A stretch of 54,906 bases of DNA, taken from the NCBI GenBank assembly GCA_013791935.1, contig VMSV01000002.1:1-54906 (forward strand). Reading direction: 5' to 3'. This DNA comes from Desulfobacteraceae bacterium (GTDB lineage Bacteria; Desulfobacterota; Desulfobacteria; Desulfobacterales; UBA5616). Position numbers and translations under genes: made by a program. Positions 53,477 to 54,906 of this stretch are shown one piece after another. The notes under the pieces were generated by a model. That model was not told the origin of the DNA. It did no database searches and saw only the letters and a list, made by a program, of their open reading frames with translations. Within the stretch, counting starts at the first letter, position 1, and every line of letters begins with the position of its first letter.

Positions 53477-54427
53477 ATGGACAACCCATTAAAAATCGGC
53501 ATCAGCCGATGCCTCCAGGGAGAAAATGTCCGCTATGATGGCGGCCACAGTCAGGACCATTTTTTAACCGACACCCTGGGGCTGTATGTTTCCTATGTGC
53601 CGGTCTGTCCGGAAGTGGAATGCGGCATGTCCATTCCCAGGGAAGCCATGCGTCTTATGGGGGACAGCCAATCCCCGAGATTGGTCACCGTAAGAACCGG
53701 GGAAGACAAAACCGGCCTGATGCAGAAATGGATCAGCCCGAAACTATCGGCCTTGGAAAAAGAAAACCTCTGTGGTTTTATTTTTAAGAAAAACTCCCCC
53801 AGCAGTGGTCTATTCAAGGTGAAAGTCTACGGGGAATCCGGAATACCCCAAAAAACCGGTGTGGGTCTATTTGCCAGGGCGTTTACCGAACGATTCCCCC
53901 TGATCCCGGTGGAAGAAGACGGCAGGCTCAACGATCCCAAGCTCAGAGAGATGTTCATCGAGCAGATCTTCACCATGAAACGCTGGAGAGAATTGTTGAC
54001 TCAGCCCCGGCGGTTGGGAGCCCTTGTGGATTTTCACACCCGGCATAAGCTCCTGATCTTTTCACACAGTCAGAATCAATACCGGGCCATGGGAAAACTC
54101 ATTGCTCTGGGCAAATCCATCCCCACAGCTTCATTGTACGACCTTTATGAAAAAAAGCTCATGGACGCCCTGAAGCTTGCCACCACCGTCAAAAAGAACG
54201 TAAATGTTCTTCAGCACATGATGGGGTATTTCAAAAAAGACCTTTCCGCAGATGAAAAAAAAGAGATGCTTGAAATTCTGGATCAATATGCAAAGGAGGA
54301 AGTGCCGCTCATCGTTCCCATCACCCTTTTGAATCATTATGTCCGAAAATATCAACAGGCCTATTTATCGGATCAAGTTTACCTCAACCCCCATCCCCTG
54401 GCTCTGAAACTGAGGAACCATGCCTGA
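53477..54427 (+). CDS. DUF523 and DUF1722 protein (YbgA-like)
   Basis: A 316-residue two-domain protein. Residues 1-160 form DUF523 with conserved cysteines in ISRCLQGENVRYDGGH and VCPEVECGM, and GFIFKKNSPSSGL. Residues 180-310 form DUF1722 (RWRELLTQPRRLGALVDFHT, RHKLLIFSHSQNQYRAMGKL). Members have recently been linked to 2-thiouracil desulfidase-type Fe-S chemistry, which the cysteines would fit, but function here is not proved. Confidence 0.88.
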   Translation: MDNPLKIGISRCLQGENVRYDGGHSQDHFLTDTLGLYVSYVPVCPEVECGMSIPREAMRLMGDSQSPRLVTVRTGEDKTGLMQKWISPKLSALEKENLCGFIFKKNSPSSGLFKVKVYGESGIPQKTGVGLFARAFTERFPLIPVEEDGRLNDPKLREMFIEQIFTMKRWRELLTQPRRLGALVDFHTRHKLLIFSHSQNQYRAMGKLIALGKSIPTASLYDLYEKKLMDALKLATTVKKNVNVLQHMMGYFKKDLSADEKKEMLEILDQYAKEEVPLIVPITLLNHYVRKYQQAYLSDQVYLNPHPLALKLRNHA

Positions 54428-54454
54428 GAAGATGCGAGTATCAAATAGCCGCCC

Positions 54455-54906
54455 ATGCCGTCATTAAACTCACTTGCCGATCGGTTTATCAACTACCTCC
54501 TGGTGGAAAAGGGCCTTGCGGCCAACACCATCGAATCCTACAGCCATGACCTCGCCCGGTATTTTGATTTTCTTTCTGAAAACGGAATCCAGGACATTCA
54601 CAGCACGGACACCACCACCCTCCTGAGCCATCTGATTCATTTAAGGAAAGCCGGAATGGAAGTAAGATCCAGGGCAAGGCATCTGGTAACGTTGAGGGGT
54701 TTTTATCATTTCCTGGTGGATGAAAAAATCATCTTTCATGACCCGGCCCGACTGATAGATCTGCCGAAAGGAATTCTCAAGTTGCCGGATGTCCTGTCTG
54801 TTGCAGAGGTTCAGAAACTTTTGGATGCCCCGGATGATGAGAGCCCTTTGGGCCGAAGGAATGGCGCCATGTTGGAAATGCTTTATGCTGCAGGCTTGAG
54901 GGTTTC
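54455..54906 (+). CDS. xerD: Tyrosine recombinase XerC/XerD, partial
   Basis: The frame from ATG 54455 runs off the right edge (150 codons seen). It starts MPSLNSLADRFINYLLVEKG and continues LAANTIESYSHDLARYFDFL, then LVTLRGFYHFLVDEKIIFHD and LPKGILKLPDVLSVAEVQKL, the core-binding domain plus the start of the catalytic domain (NGAMLEMLYAAGLRVS). XerD resolves chromosome dimers at dif; the catalytic arginine at the end is just reached and the rest is missing. XerC or a related phage-type recombinase cannot be excluded. Confidence 0.88.
   Translation, partial: MPSLNSLADRFINYLLVEKGLAANTIESYSHDLARYFDFLSENGIQDIHSTDTTTLLSHLIHLRKAGMEVRSRARHLVTLRGFYHFLVDEKIIFHDPARLIDLPKGILKLPDVLSVAEVQKLLDAPDDESPLGRRNGAMLEMLYAAGLRV

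Noticed and set aside
1..54906. CRISPR arrays, tRNA or rRNA genes, complete insertion sequences
   Set aside because: No regularly spaced identical repeats, cloverleaf-like genes, ribosomal sequence or transposase was seen; only short dispersed-type repeats are present.

Overview
The window reads as a chromosomal segment of an anaerobic bacterium, most likely a member of the Desulfobacterota (Deltaproteobacteria). The indications are a 2-oxoacid:ferredoxin oxidoreductase joined to heterodisulfide-reductase-like modules, selenocysteine-encoding UGA codons, an NDP-forming acyl-CoA synthetase-like protein, an RpoH-type sigma factor and a cobalamin riboswitch. No rRNA or tRNA gene and no CRISPR array was seen. 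Taxonomy is an inference; species cannot be read from the sequence.

Region 1 (about 1-12240, minus strand) is a long arsenic-detoxification locus read from an ArsR repressor at 12188 downward: permease, small thioredoxin, radical SAM protein, Acr3 arsenite exporter, periplasmic thioredoxin, CcdA-type membrane protein, an internally deleted CDF transporter, a YeeE/YedE permease, a thioredoxin-fold protein, three consecutive short genes with in-frame TGA, an ArsF-like protein, a second ArsR, ArsM and a partial gene of uncertain family. The three short genes are the most unusual feature. One is a SelW/Rdx-like protein with CxxU, one is an IscA/HesB-like protein with CUGG, and one is a 68-residue protein I do not recognise. 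Each TGA is followed by a predicted SECIS-like hairpin. They lie just downstream of a permease whose family includes putative selenium transporters.

Region 2 (12290-16300, mainly plus) has a hairpin repeat, an adenosylcobalamin riboswitch with terminator controlling a TonB-dependent receptor, the remnant of a HAD phosphatase-like gene, and an M24 aminopeptidase. Region 3 (16387-27220) has WrbA, a methyltransferase translationally coupled to a PIF1-like helicase, an acyl-CoA synthetase alpha-like protein, a zinc-ribbon protein, and a small-molecule catabolic group (PdxA-like dehydrogenase, SMP-30 lactonase, alpha/beta hydrolase, divergent carboxylesterase and NTF2-like protein). Region 4 (27222-31003, minus) is an rpoH-like sigma factor followed by a TPR/LysM lipoprotein and a DUF4292-like lipoprotein.

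Region 5 (31425-45338, plus) is a tight operon: ferredoxin korD, korA, korB, korC, a 1124-residue flavoprotein combining GltD-like and HdrA-like parts, an MvhD-HdrC-HdrB fusion, and an HdrA-MvhD fusion whose reading frame crosses a TGA (selenocysteine 210), then a PHP-UvrD helicase fusion. I infer a cytoplasmic complex that passes electrons between a 2-oxoacid, ferredoxin, NAD(P)H and a thiol/disulfide or similar acceptor, possibly by flavin-based bifurcation.

Region 6 (45385-54906) holds terminators and single genes: an Fe-S protein with an N-terminal helix-turn-helix-like part, a nitronate monooxygenase-like enzyme, PtsP, a cold-shock protein, a VOC protein, an S51-peptidase-like protein with a CysRS-like tail, a PNPOx-like protein, a DUF523/DUF1722 protein and the start of a XerC/XerD recombinase.
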